Below, one piece after another: positions 7,118-16,709 of a stretch of 64,000 nt of DNA; the first letter of the stretch is position 1, and each line of letters starts with the position of its first letter. The stretch covers positions 164,558 through 228,557 of the forward strand of contig NZ_FOQO01000011.1 in NCBI RefSeq assembly GCF_900113765.1, given 5' to 3'. The notes under the pieces are model-generated. The model searched no databases. It saw only the letters and a program-made list of their open reading frames with translations, and was not told the origin of the DNA. Source of the DNA: Parapedobacter indicus (GTDB lineage: Bacteria > Bacteroidota > Bacteroidia > Sphingobacteriales > Sphingobacteriaceae). The position numbers and the translations under genes were made by a program.

Positions 7118-9958
7118 CTAATTGCCGAACCCCCAGTCGATCCCTTTCAGGGTTGCCGGAACACCCTTTTCTATCCAAGGCGCTGCAGGTTTCCCCTTTA
7201 GGAAATGGTCGAAAAACTCCAATTCACGACGCTGGATATCTTTGCGGTTTTGCCGTTGTACTAAGTTATGTGCCTCGCCATTGTAGTTCAATAGCCAAAC
7301 GGGTTTCTGCAACCGACGTAGGGCGGTAAACATTTCGATACCCTGGTACCAAGGGACTGCACCATCGGCATCGTTGCTCATGATCACCACTGGCGTGGTC
7401 ACATTGGGCAGGTGGAATAACGGAGAGTTTTCGATGTAAAGAGCTGGATTTTCCCACAGTGTAGCGCCTATGCGGCTTTGGGTACGCTCGTACTGGAACT
7501 GGCGGTTCATGCCACTTCCCCAGCGGATGCCTCCATATGCCGATGTCATATTTACAACCGGTGCACCAGACCATGCCGCCGCATACATATCGGTGCGGGT
7601 GATTAAGTGAGCCACTTGGTAACCTCCCCAACTTTGTCCCTGAATGCCGAGCTTGCCGCTATCGACCCACGGTTGTTTTTTCAATTCTTCCATACCTGAA
7701 TTGACGTACTCCTCCGCCGATCGGCCCGGATAGCCGGTTTCATAGCGGATATCGGGCGCGAAGACCAAGTATCCGTTGCTTACGAAAAAACTGATGTTAA
7801 GGCGTGAAGGTGTGGGAGTAGGCGGAATGTACGTATGAAGTCCGTCAGAAAGTCTTTCATAAAAATAGGCGATAACGGGATATTTTTTATTGGGATCAAA
7901 ATCTTCCGGTTTATAAAGAATGCCTTCAGCAGCATGTCCTTTCGGTGTCGTCCATTGCATCAGTTCAGCGGTTCCCCAATTGTAATTTGTTTGCTGGGGG
8001 TTAATGCTGCTCAATTTGGTTTCACTTGTGAAATCAGGCGACGTGTATAGATCGGGAGAACTTACATAGCTTTCTTTGGTGTATAAATAGTGCTTGGTTT
8101 CTGTGGCCCTTTGAACAGCCCCCAGGCGAAAAGGTCCCATGCTGATTTCCTTCGGGTCCCGGTTGTTCCGACCATTGGATACATACCAACCATTTTCTTT
8201 GTTGATATGATTAAATGCTGATAAAATCAAGGGCTCCTTCTTATCAATAATGGTGGGTTTCCTCGGTCTGCCTGGCAAATTTCTGTCATTGGCAAAATGG
8301 ATGTATCGAAACGTAACCTGATTGCTTCTGCCGGCCCCGTTTGTGAGGATTCTGCGTTCGGTGCCATCGAGGGCAAACGCCCAGATGTCGTATTTATCAT
8401 TTATGAACACGGCCGCATCGTCTTCCGTCCAACCGGCGATGCCATATCCATTGGGCTCATCGGGTACATCATTATCTTCATCTGAAAAGATTACAGGCAA
8501 GTCGGCGTTTAAACGCAGTGTGCTGCCCGACTGGATGGTGTGACTATACCAGCTGCTATCCGATCGATTAAACCAAACGATATAGTTGCCGGTTGGTGAA
8601 AGGCTGATGGAGCCTCTGATGTTAGCTGCTATTTTTTTTCGGCTTCCATCTGTGGTAGATACCGCGTAGATATCCTGAAATGACCCCGTTTGCCATTGCG
8701 TTTCGATGCGCCTTCCTATATCGGTCGTGCCCAATGCAAATTCATTGTCTGCATCATACGTCAATCGCACTTCGGGTAGCTGTTCATCGGCCAAAGGGAT
8801 CACCTTCCTTCCTTGTTTGGGATAGGTGACAGCCAGGTAACTCCGGTTTAGCTCTTCCCGGAGGTTAACCAATTGCTGAGGTTGCAGGTAATCGTCTTTC
8901 CAATGCCAGATGTCTACATTGGCATGTTCAAATTCAACGAGGGTTGTATCTTTTACCCGTGGAACAGGGGCAATGCCAAAAAAGAGTTTTTTTCCGTTTT
9001 TACTAAATCTGACATCGCCGTCGCCGCTTATATACCAATTGGACGGCACGCCGTTCGTATACGCATCGGCAATGACAATGGCTGTATCTTGGGCGGGTGT
9101 ATAGTAATATAATTTGAATGCTTTCTGAAGGGACTTTTCAGGACTTTTGTCGGCTGTGAACGCAAGCTGCGAGGTAGATTCGTCAAAAGCAATGTTTTTA
9201 TATACACCCTTTCCGCGGCTGATGTGATGAGCCGCATCGGACACCAGGTCGTAGTAATATAGTCCAGCGTCTGCGCCGATGCTATCTTTTTCGGCAGCAG
9301 TACGCACAAATACCAACGCGTTTCCGTCTTTGTTGAAGTGATACATGTTTACGCGTTCAAATGTGGTTTCGTTGCCGCTTGCCAGGTTCCGAATATGCAA
9401 GATAGATACAGGCTTTTTGTGAGAAGGTTTGTCGGTTTCAGCCGTGTCTGCTTTCAGGGTATCCGGGGATGGTGGAAGGTCTTCACGTACATAGGCTAGG
9501 TATTCGCTCGTTTCCTCGGGGATTTTGTAGGATTTTACGTTAGGTATTTTAATAAGGTTTGCGGTTTCCAGGGCAAATATCGCTAGTGAGTCCTTGGGCA
9601 TTTCATCGGGCTTCTTTTTCCGGATGCGCGCTTCGCGGGATTCGCTGAAAAAAGGTTTGATCAAGGCGACCAGAAACCGTTGGTCTGCAGAAAAATCGGC
9701 TTGAAATCCCCGGTCGATCTTTCCAATCTGCTGCTTATGCGGCGTAGTAATAAACAGCTGTGCATCCCCTTCTTGGGGCGTGACCGTATAAAAAATAAAA
9801 CTTCCGTCTGCCGAAATTCCCGATGAACCAATGCTTTGCCAGCCATCATATACGCTATGATCCAATGGTTTTTTTTGAGCAGATGTAGTATAAGGGACTA
9901 ATAAAAAAGGTAAAAAGAAGGCGATGTTTCGCCGAATAAAAGAAACTTGGGTTTTCAT
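7118..9958 (-). CDS. secreted S9 family peptidase (prolyl oligopeptidase fold)
   Basis: Exported serine peptidase, 946 residues from the ATG at 9958. The start was chosen because it gives a clean signal peptide (RRNIAFFLPFLLVPY ending in TTSAQ). The frame is open another 59 codons upstream, but that extension has no signal character. Residues about 30-650 should form the beta-propeller. The C-terminal alpha/beta-hydrolase domain has the nucleophile motif GQSWGGYQ, the acid in NDADGAVPW and the histidine in GEAHN. S9 enzymes of this layout cleave short peptides in the periplasm. It is monocistronic on the minus strand and divergent from the ABC pair at 10.2 kb. Confidence 0.9.
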   Translation of the reverse strand: MKTQVSFIRRNIAFFLPFLLVPYTTSAQKKPLDHSVYDGWQSIGSSGISADGSFIFYTVTPQEGDAQLFITTPHKQQIGKIDRGFQADFSADQRFLVALIKPFFSESREARIRKKKPDEMPKDSLAIFALETANLIKIPNVKSYKIPEETSEYLAYVREDLPPSPDTLKADTAETDKPSHKKPVSILHIRNLASGNETTFERVNMYHFNKDGNALVFVRTAAEKDSIGADAGLYYYDLVSDAAHHISRGKGVYKNIAFDESTSQLAFTADKSPEKSLQKAFKLYYYTPAQDTAIVIADAYTNGVPSNWYISGDGDVRFSKNGKKLFFGIAPVPRVKDTTLVEFEHANVDIWHWKDDYLQPQQLVNLREELNRSYLAVTYPKQGRKVIPLADEQLPEVRLTYDADNEFALGTTDIGRRIETQWQTGSFQDIYAVSTTDGSRKKIAANIRGSISLSPTGNYIVWFNRSDSSWYSHTIQSGSTLRLNADLPVIFSDEDNDVPDEPNGYGIAGWTEDDAAVFINDKYDIWAFALDGTERRILTNGAGRSNQVTFRYIHFANDRNLPGRPRKPTIIDKKEPLILSAFNHINKENGWYVSNGRNNRDPKEISMGPFRLGAVQRATETKHYLYTKESYVSSPDLYTSPDFTSETKLSSINPQQTNYNWGTAELMQWTTPKGHAAEGILYKPEDFDPNKKYPVIAYFYERLSDGLHTYIPPTPTPSRLNISFFVSNGYLVFAPDIRYETGYPGRSAEEYVNSGMEELKKQPWVDSGKLGIQGQSWGGYQVAHLITRTDMYAAAWSGAPVVNMTSAYGGIRWGSGMNRQFQYERTQSRIGATLWENPALYIENSPLFHLPNVTTPVVIMSNDADGAVPWYQGIEMFTALRRLQKPVWLLNYNGEAHNLVQRQNRKDIQRRELEFFDHFLKGKPAAPWIEKGVPATLKGIDWGFGN

Positions 9959-10177
9959 GGATGCAATATTGGTATAATTAGCTGTAATTGCGGGCAGCTG
10001 TACTATTTTTTTTACAAGCAAAGAAAACACGGTCAGGCAAGTTTGGTGTTGCCAACGTAACAAAGCTGTTGAGAGCGTGTCAAAATTACTGTTTTTCGCA
10101 TGATCTCGGAATGAGGTTTCTTGTCCTGAAGGCAAATAGTTTATTTTTACAGCAATCTTAGATTAAATGAATCATAC

Positions 10178-10873
10178 GTGGCGGCTATATTAAGTGTAAA
10201 GGAAGTGGGCAAGACCTACGAAAGTGCAGGCAAATCACTAACTGTTCTGCATCGGATTAATTTTGAGGTGGAGGCGGCTTCAACCGTGTCCATCGTTGGC
10301 CCTTCCGGGAGTGGAAAAACCACCTTATTGGGGCTGTGCGCAGGATTGGATCGCGCTAGCCTGGGGAGTATCGTGCTGAACGGAGTCTGCTTAGATGAAC
10401 TTGGCGAAGACGACCGGGCTAAGGTGCGTAATCAGTATGTAGGCTTTGTTTTTCAGAATTTTCAATTACTCCCTACCTTGACTGCACTGGAAAATGTAAT
10501 GGTGCCGCTTGAACTTCGCGGCGAGCGGGGAAGTAGAAGCCGGGCATTGGAACTGTTGGATAAAGTAGGATTGGCCGATCGGGGTCATCACTACCCGTTG
10601 CAGCTTTCGGGGGGTGAACAACAGCGGGTATCGATTGCCCGGGCGTTTTCCAATTCACCGCAGATTCTGTTTGCGGATGAGCCGACAGGAAATCTGGATG
10701 CTGAAACCAGTGAAACGATCGAGCGTCTCCTGTTTAATCTCAATCGGGATATGGGAACCACGTTGGTGCTGGTGACACATGATATGGAATTGGCATTCAA
10801 AACAAAGCGAGTCATTCGCATGAAAGGAGGAGGCGTGATTTCCGATGAGGTTACACAACCTAAAGAACTGTAA
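10178..10873 (+). CDS. ABC transporter ATP-binding protein (YbbA/LolD type)
   Basis: 231-residue ATPase with the Walker A motif GPSGSGKTT (about residue 41), a Q-loop, the signature LSGGEQQR, Walker B ILFADEPTGNLD and the switch histidine in LVTHD. The NLD after Walker B and the small size place it in the LolD/MacB/YbbA group, which pairs with FtsX-type permeases. The start is a GTG at 10178; an ATG 11 nt upstream is out of frame. The permease begins 1 nt after its stop. The partner most resembles YbbP, so a YbbAP-like function (envelope lipid, lipoprotein or hydrophobic compound handling) is an inference. Confidence 0.92.
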   Translation: MAAILSVKEVGKTYESAGKSLTVLHRINFEVEAASTVSIVGPSGSGKTTLLGLCAGLDRASLGSIVLNGVCLDELGEDDRAKVRNQYVGFVFQNFQLLPTLTALENVMVPLELRGERGSRSRALELLDKVGLADRGHHYPLQLSGGEQQRVSIARAFSNSPQILFADEPTGNLDAETSETIERLLFNLNRDMGTTLVLVTHDMELAFKTKRVIRMKGGGVISDEVTQPKEL

Positions 10874-10874
10874 T

Positions 10875-13436
10875 ATGGCAATGCCTTCAACGCGTAATAA
10901 GCTGGCCGCTGATTGGATTGTCCGCATGGCGTGGCGTGATAGTAGGAGGAGCCGATCCCGCCTGTTTTTGTTTGTCTCATCGATTATTATCGGAATTGCT
11001 GCGTTGGTAGCCATTTACGCATTGGGCGATAATTTGGAGAAAGATATCGACAATCAGGCCGCTACGTTGGTAGGGGCTGATCTGGTGATCCATAGCAATC
11101 ATTCTTTAGAAGAGGCAGAACAACGGCTCGTCGATTCGGTTAAGGGTTTGAGCGCGGCGCATTCCGAAGAGCGGAGCTTCGCATCCATGGTGCTGTTTGC
11201 GAAGAACGGTGGTACGCGACTGGTTCAGGTACGGGCGCTTGGAGGCGACTTTCCCTATTATGGGAAACTGGAAACCGTGCCGGAAGCGGCCGGAACTGAT
11301 TTCAGAAACCATCGGCAAGCACTCGTTGATAAAACACTCCTGTTGCAGTTTGGTGCCGAGGTGGGCGACTCGATAAAAGTAGGCGATGTGCTATTTGAAA
11401 TTGCCGGCCGCTTAAACCAAGCTCCGGGACAAAGTGGACTTTCCACCACCGTAGCACCGGCGGTATTCATTCCATTGGCGTACTTGGATGCTACGGGGCT
11501 CAATCAGAAAGGCAGCCGGATTAATTACAACTATTATTTTCAATTACCGGATGGCTCGGATGCAGACGAGCTTGCCGGCGGTCTTGATTCACTGCTGGAA
11601 GTGCATCGGATGGGGTATGATACGATTGCTACGCGCAAACAGGAAACCGGGCGGTCGTTTTCCGATTTAAATAAATTTTTATCGTTGGTCGGCTTCATTG
11701 CGCTGCTGCTCGGATGTATCGGCGTTTCCAGTGCCATCCATATCTATATCAAAGAAAAGCTAGGTAGCATAGCGATCCTGCGCTGCCTGGGAGCCAGTTC
11801 GCGGCAGGCGTTCCTGATTTTCTTGGTACAAGTAATTGGCGTGGGGTTTATCGGTTCGTTAATCGGAGCGGTACTTGGAACATGCATCCAACAATTTTTG
11901 CCGTTGGTGTTCAAAGATTTTGTTCCTGTTGACATCAGCAGCGACATCTCGTGGAGCGCCATTTTGCAGGGAATTGGCTTGGGGGTCTGGATATCCGTCC
12001 TGTTTGCCCTGCTGCCGTTGATCGGTATCCGGAATATCGCACCGTTGAATACCTTACGACTGTCGTTGGATTCCCAGAATCCGGTCAAAGACCGGCTGAG
12101 TTGGATTGTCTACGGCCTGATTGCGTTGTTCATCTTCGGTTATGCCTATTTGCAATTGAGTGGCTTTCTGCAAACCCTTGTATTTACCGCCGGTGTCGCA
12201 CTGGCATTCGCGGTATTATTTGCGACAGCAAGTTTGTTGATCTGGTTGGTCCGGCGCTTTTTCCCCGCGTCGTGGAGCTACCTGTGGAGACAGGGGCTTT
12301 CCAATCTGTTCAGGCCCCATAACCAAACGGTTATCCTGGTCATTTCCATTGGACTGGGAACGGCCTTCATTGCCACGTTGTTGTTGGTTCAGGAAATGCT
12401 TATCGCACGTGTTTCGTTATCGGCAAGTGATAACCAGCCCAATATGGTGCTTTTTGACATCCAGTCGTCCCAAAAGGAGGACGTAGCTGAATTGGTTACG
12501 GAACAGGGGCTCCCGGTATTGGACCAAGTGCCGATTGTGACCGTACAACTGGAAGCGATCAACGGCATTACAGCAGAACAGGCACGGGCAGATAGTACCC
12601 TACAGGTGTCACGACGAGCATTGGGTGGTGAGTTGAGGACAACTTACCGCGCTGCATTGAGCGATTCGGAAAAAGTCACAGCTGGAACGTGGGTCGGCAA
12701 AACTGCTCCGGGAGATACGGCACGTGTATCGCTGGAAGAAGGATATGCAAACCGGATCCGGGTATCGCTCGGGGATACGCTCTTATTTAACGTGCAGGGA
12801 GTGCGTATTCCGACCATCGTTGGCAGCCTGCGAGAGGTGGATTGGAATCGTGTGCAGACCAATTTTCGGTTGATTTTTCCGATGGGCGTGATTGACAATG
12901 CCCCTCAATTCCATGTATTGATGACCCGGGTTCCAGATGATGTGGTATCTGCCCGGATGCAGCAAGCTGCGGTCAGGCAATTTCCCAACGTATCCATTAT
13001 TGACCTGGGGTTGATTTTATCTGTATTGGATGAAATTTTGGATAAAATTGGATTTGTTGTCCGTTTCATGGGAGGGTTCAGTATGCTCACCGGTTTCGTG
13101 GTATTGGTGGCTTCTGTGATGATCAGTAAATATCAGCGAATCAAGGAAAGCGTTCTGCTACGTACCATGGGTGCCTCGAGAAAACAAATTTTAGTCATCA
13201 CTGCACTGGAATATTCCTTTTTGGGATTATTGGCGTCCGTTGCGGGGGTATTGCTTGCGCTGGTCGGCAGTTGGGCGTTGGCTATTTTTAGTTTTGAAGT
13301 ACCGTTCGTACCGGATCTGCTTGCCATGGGGTTGCTGATCGTAGGAATTACAGCCATCACGGTGTTCGTTGGCCTTTTCAACAGCAGGGGTATCACACAG
13401 CGACCACCACTCGAAATCCTGCGTAAAGATATCTGA
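10875..13436 (+). CDS. FtsX-family ABC permease (YbbP-like)
   Basis: About 853 residues from the ATG at 10875, which overlaps nothing and follows the ATPase stop by 1 nt. An upstream in-frame ATG at 10845 would lie inside the ATPase gene. Layout: basic N-terminus (WRDSRRSRSR), a first membrane helix near residues 25-45, a periplasmic domain, and a first FtsX core of several helices (residues about 260-480). A second periplasmic domain (about 510-700) and a final three-helix FtsX core follow. The duplicated FtsX arrangement in one long chain is that of YbbP. It should form a dimer-like complex with the preceding ATPase. Substrate unknown. Confidence 0.88.
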   Translation: MAMPSTRNKLAADWIVRMAWRDSRRSRSRLFLFVSSIIIGIAALVAIYALGDNLEKDIDNQAATLVGADLVIHSNHSLEEAEQRLVDSVKGLSAAHSEERSFASMVLFAKNGGTRLVQVRALGGDFPYYGKLETVPEAAGTDFRNHRQALVDKTLLLQFGAEVGDSIKVGDVLFEIAGRLNQAPGQSGLSTTVAPAVFIPLAYLDATGLNQKGSRINYNYYFQLPDGSDADELAGGLDSLLEVHRMGYDTIATRKQETGRSFSDLNKFLSLVGFIALLLGCIGVSSAIHIYIKEKLGSIAILRCLGASSRQAFLIFLVQVIGVGFIGSLIGAVLGTCIQQFLPLVFKDFVPVDISSDISWSAILQGIGLGVWISVLFALLPLIGIRNIAPLNTLRLSLDSQNPVKDRLSWIVYGLIALFIFGYAYLQLSGFLQTLVFTAGVALAFAVLFATASLLIWLVRRFFPASWSYLWRQGLSNLFRPHNQTVILVISIGLGTAFIATLLLVQEMLIARVSLSASDNQPNMVLFDIQSSQKEDVAELVTEQGLPVLDQVPIVTVQLEAINGITAEQARADSTLQVSRRALGGELRTTYRAALSDSEKVTAGTWVGKTAPGDTARVSLEEGYANRIRVSLGDTLLFNVQGVRIPTIVGSLREVDWNRVQTNFRLIFPMGVIDNAPQFHVLMTRVPDDVVSARMQQAAVRQFPNVSIIDLGLILSVLDEILDKIGFVVRFMGGFSMLTGFVVLVASVMISKYQRIKESVLLRTMGASRKQILVITALEYSFLGLLASVAGVLLALVGSWALAIFSFEVPFVPDLLAMGLLIVGITAITVFVGLFNSRGITQRPPLEILRKDI

Positions 13437-13443
13437 TTACGGA

Positions 13444-14880
13444 TTACTTCAGCATGTATTTTAAGATGGCCAACGCGACGGAATCCACCGATTCCGCTGT
13501 ATTCGACAAAACAACAATGGCCATTTTTTTGTCGGGTGTTAACGCGAGGTAACTACTGCTGCCAAATGTACCACCATTGTGCCAATAGATAAGCTCATCG
13601 CCAACTACGTTCATGTGCCAAGCCAACCCGATATCCGTTTCGGGGGGATTGAAATAGGTGAATTGCCGGGTGAGTGCCAACGCGTGCTCTAAATCGGTTT
13701 CAGGCATTTTGAAATGTGCTTTGGCGTACAAGAGTAAGTCAGATACGGTCGATTTTAGTGATCCGTGCGCAGTAAACGCATCAAATGTCCACAATGGAGT
13801 TTCTATGCCTTTTTCATTGTAACCTTTCGCCACATATTGACTGTCAGGATTAGGATGTTCTGTTGTATTTTTCAATCCCAATGGCTGACAGATAATTTCC
13901 TGAATCATTTCGTCGTATGGCTTTCCATAGATGGTCGAAAGGATATCACCCAGAATTCCAAAGCCGAGATTGCTGTATTGATAGATGGAATCCGGCGGAA
14001 CCGTTGCTTTGTAGGATTTCAGGTAGGTATATAAGTGCGCTTTCGTATAACCGCTATACGGATTGAGGGAATGGCCGGCGGCCGTTGCATCAATATTGTC
14101 AGGCATCCGGGGCAAGCCGGAAGTGTGGTTAGCCAATTGCCTCAGGGTGATCCGTTGCAGGTCGGGATTTACGGCGACTGAATCGGGCAGGTAGTTGGTA
14201 ATCGAATCATCTAAATTTACCTGCTGGGTTTGGGCAAGATAGGCGAGTAGGGTGGCGGTAAAAGTCTTGCTGATGGAGCCGATTTCAAACAGTGTGTTTT
14301 CATCGGGAAGCTGCTTATTGCCCTTTTCGGTTTCACCGTAATAAAAAGCACTGGTTTTTCCGGCATTGATGATGCCGATGGCCAGCGCATGGGTATGACC
14401 CTTGCGGCTGTAACTTAGTGCCACGGAATCTACATACCGATCAAATTCAGAGGCAGCCGTATTGCTTGATTCAACGGGTACGGTCTTCTCCGGTACCGGA
14501 TCACCGGCATAAGGCTGGAAAAGAAAAACGTCGATTTTGTTGAGGCTGTCCAATCCCAATACCAATTGAAGGGGGGTACTGATAAAATTCAGCTTATAAA
14601 TACCCGCACCTTTCTCGTAGGTTTTTAATTCGGCCGACTGAATCTGTCCCAATGGATACAGCTGTTGGGTCATCACCGTCTGGAACGCCTGCAGCGAAAG
14701 CGATTGCTTAAATTTCGAACTGCCCAATGCATAGATGGAATCCGTTTCCTGTTGATTAAAATGGTACTCTACCTTATTGAACACCGCCTGATTGATTCGT
14801 TGGGCCGGATCTTCCTCCTGGGCAAACACCGCAGCACATAAGGACAATGAAATAAGTAAGACACAGGTGGTTCTGATCAT
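13444..14880 (-). CDS. serine beta-lactamase-like hydrolase (class C / PBP-like) with N-terminal DUF3887-like domain
   Basis: Exported protein of about 478 residues, start taken at 14880 because MIRTTCVLLISLSLC gives a standard signal peptide. An ATG four codons upstream is also possible. An N-terminal domain of about 120 residues resembles the small domain found before beta-lactamase domains in Bacteroidota. The hydrolase domain has SISK (SxxK, nucleophile Ser), YSN (YxN) and HNG (HxG in place of KTG). That is the class C beta-lactamase / D-aminopeptidase / esterase family, so the exact activity cannot be told. It follows the LytTR regulator by 36 nt on the same strand, which suggests it is an output of that system. 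Confidence 0.85.
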   Translation of the reverse strand: MIRTTCVLLISLSLCAAVFAQEEDPAQRINQAVFNKVEYHFNQQETDSIYALGSSKFKQSLSLQAFQTVMTQQLYPLGQIQSAELKTYEKGAGIYKLNFISTPLQLVLGLDSLNKIDVFLFQPYAGDPVPEKTVPVESSNTAASEFDRYVDSVALSYSRKGHTHALAIGIINAGKTSAFYYGETEKGNKQLPDENTLFEIGSISKTFTATLLAYLAQTQQVNLDDSITNYLPDSVAVNPDLQRITLRQLANHTSGLPRMPDNIDATAAGHSLNPYSGYTKAHLYTYLKSYKATVPPDSIYQYSNLGFGILGDILSTIYGKPYDEMIQEIICQPLGLKNTTEHPNPDSQYVAKGYNEKGIETPLWTFDAFTAHGSLKSTVSDLLLYAKAHFKMPETDLEHALALTRQFTYFNPPETDIGLAWHMNVVGDELIYWHNGGTFGSSSYLALTPDKKMAIVVLSNTAESVDSVALAILKYMLK

Positions 14881-14916
14881 GATTCCAAACATCTCGCAAA
14901 ATTACGTGAAACGTAT

Positions 14917-15660
14917 TTACATTCCTAATAATTGTTTGAGACGTGTGTAGCCGTTTTTACTGACATTTACTTTTTTTCCGTTGGATAGGACGGCAATGTG
15001 GCTGTCTTTCTCGTGGGGTTCCAAACGGACAATGTGATCGATTTTGACGATAAACGAACGGTGCACGCGAATGAATTGGCCGGAATCCAACTGCTCTTCA
15101 AAAGAGGTCATGGTCCTATTTTTCAAAAATGTCCCTTCATCGGTATGGATTTTCACATAATCGTCATCGGCTTCCAGGTAAATTATACTGGCTGTAGGAA
15201 TAATTTTAATTTTGGTGCCCGTCTTTACCACAATACGTTCAAGTTGGCCCGGCGTGTGACTGATATCGTCAATCAATTTTCGTGTATTTTCCCGGTCGGT
15301 TGTCAGCTGGCGCGTATCAAGAAACTTGGCAACGGCCTGATCAAAGCGCGCCTTGCTAATGGGCTTAAGTAAGTAATCGACGGCATGCTGCTCGAACGCC
15401 CGGATGGCCTGGTCATCAAAAGCAGTCGTAAAAATAACCGCTGGTTGTTTATCGATGATCTCGAGCATTTCAAAACCGTTGATTTTCGGCATCTGTATGT
15501 CCAGGAATATGAGGTCTGGCTGGTGTTGCATGATTGCTTTGACGCCTTCAAAACCATCGTTGCATTCAGCCACGACAGTTATTTGAGGGTAGCTTTCGAG
15601 GTACTCCGCCACCATGCTCCGTGCCAAAGGTTCATCATCTATCAATACCGCTTTAATCAT
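14917..15660 (-). CDS. LytTR-family response regulator
   Basis: 247-residue two-component regulator. The receiver domain (residues 1-120) has the acidic pair DDE, the phospho-acceptor Asp in IFLDIQMP and the conserved Lys in LLKPIS. The C-terminal LytTR DNA-binding domain includes ADDDYVKIHT, FIRVHRSFIV and the final VSKNGYTRLKQLL. Start at 15660: the frame is open much further upstream, but that part overlaps the kinase gene and has no domain character. Its ATG overlaps the kinase stop by 4 nt (ATGA), so the two are translationally coupled. Confidence 0.95.
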   Translation of the reverse strand: MIKAVLIDDEPLARSMVAEYLESYPQITVVAECNDGFEGVKAIMQHQPDLIFLDIQMPKINGFEMLEIIDKQPAVIFTTAFDDQAIRAFEQHAVDYLLKPISKARFDQAVAKFLDTRQLTTDRENTRKLIDDISHTPGQLERIVVKTGTKIKIIPTASIIYLEADDDYVKIHTDEGTFLKNRTMTSFEEQLDSGQFIRVHRSFIVKIDHIVRLEPHEKDSHIAVLSNGKKVNVSKNGYTRLKQLLGM

Positions 15661-16700
15661 AACTGGGGAATCTTGATTATGCTGGTAAAGATATGTGTTG
15701 TTGCTTGAGTTTCCAACAAATCTGTTCGTCCGAACAACAAATACAAGCGACGCTGCACGCCACGTAGTCCAAATCCCGTACCTCTGCGCGGCTTGTTGCT
15801 TTGGCTGTCGTACGGGTTTTCGATTTGTATTTGCAGCATGTGGTTGTGACAGGAGCAAGCCACCCCGATGGTCACTTTTTCCGTGGTGTCGTACAATCCG
15901 TATTTGATCGCATTTTCGACCAGGGGCTGCATAATCATTGCCGGCAATGTTTTCATCAAGCATTCTTCGTCGTAGGTAACCCGCGTTTCCAGTCGATGTC
16001 CAAAACGTACTTTTTCAATTGATAGGTACAATTGCAGATGTTCCAGTTCGTCTTTCAGGGCAATTAGTTGCTGGTCATCTTTACGTAGGGTTCCGCGCAG
16101 AAAATCCGACAATTGAAAGGTCATGTTCCGTGCTTCTTCCGGTTTACGCCCAATCAGCGCAATAATGGAATTGAGACTGTTGAAGAGAAAGTGGGGCTGA
16201 AGCTGTTGCCGGAGGTTGTAAAGCTCGGCTTCCCGTGCAAGCCGCTCGGCATCGGCTTTCCGTTGCTCGTTTTCTTTGTGCTCCTGTTGAATGTTCCAAA
16301 GGATATTGATCATAGCAATCCAGGCAATCAGCAGGGTATTGATGAAAAAACGCAGGGGTAGTGATAGATCGATATGGTTGAGGTAATTTTTGTCGTAAAT
16401 AACGTATTGCAGTATCCAACGATCGAGCGACACACTGATGGCTGCCAATGCAAGCCCCCAAACGACAATGTAGAAATAGCCCTTTCGACGGGGGAGATAG
16501 TGGTTTAACGCATTGGCAATGATGTAGCAACAAAGTGAAGTCGCCGTTGCACTTACTAAACTGTCATTAAGCGCCAAATTGAAATCAACTTCAAACCACC
16601 AAAGCAGCACCGTTTGAACGAATGCATAAATGATCCAGATGATAAAGCAGCTGATATTGATCAATCGCTGTCTCGATGAGGTATATGGGATACCGCTCAC
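15657..16700 (-). CDS. LytS/YehU-type sensor histidine kinase
   Basis: 347 residues with four predicted membrane helices in the first 130 residues and almost no extracytoplasmic domain. A short coiled linker (KENEQRKADAERLAREAEL) follows, then the His_kinase signature QLQPHFLFNSLNSI with the phospho-acceptor His. The ATPase domain has PAMIMQPLVENAIKYG (N box) and the glycine-rich GTGFGLRGVQRRL. The lack of a sensor domain suggests that it senses membrane state or is controlled by a membrane partner. The LiaF-like protein encoded 9 nt upstream is the obvious candidate. Confidence 0.94.
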   Translation of the reverse strand: MSGIPYTSSRQRLINISCFIIWIIYAFVQTVLLWWFEVDFNLALNDSLVSATATSLCCYIIANALNHYLPRRKGYFYIVVWGLALAAISVSLDRWILQYVIYDKNYLNHIDLSLPLRFFINTLLIAWIAMINILWNIQQEHKENEQRKADAERLAREAELYNLRQQLQPHFLFNSLNSIIALIGRKPEEARNMTFQLSDFLRGTLRKDDQQLIALKDELEHLQLYLSIEKVRFGHRLETRVTYDEECLMKTLPAMIMQPLVENAIKYGLYDTTEKVTIGVACSCHNHMLQIQIENPYDSQSNKPRRGTGFGLRGVQRRLYLLFGRTDLLETQATTHIFTSIIKIPQL

Positions 16701-16709
16701 TTGTGTCGA

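Noticed and set aside
9959..10135. 59-codon N-terminal extension of the S9 peptidase
   Set aside because: The internal ATG at 9958 begins a perfect signal peptide; the extension would bury it.
15661..15963. Longer start of the LytTR regulator
   Set aside because: The extra residues lie within the kinase gene in another frame, and the receiver domain begins exactly at the ATG 15660, which overlaps the kinase stop by 4 nt.
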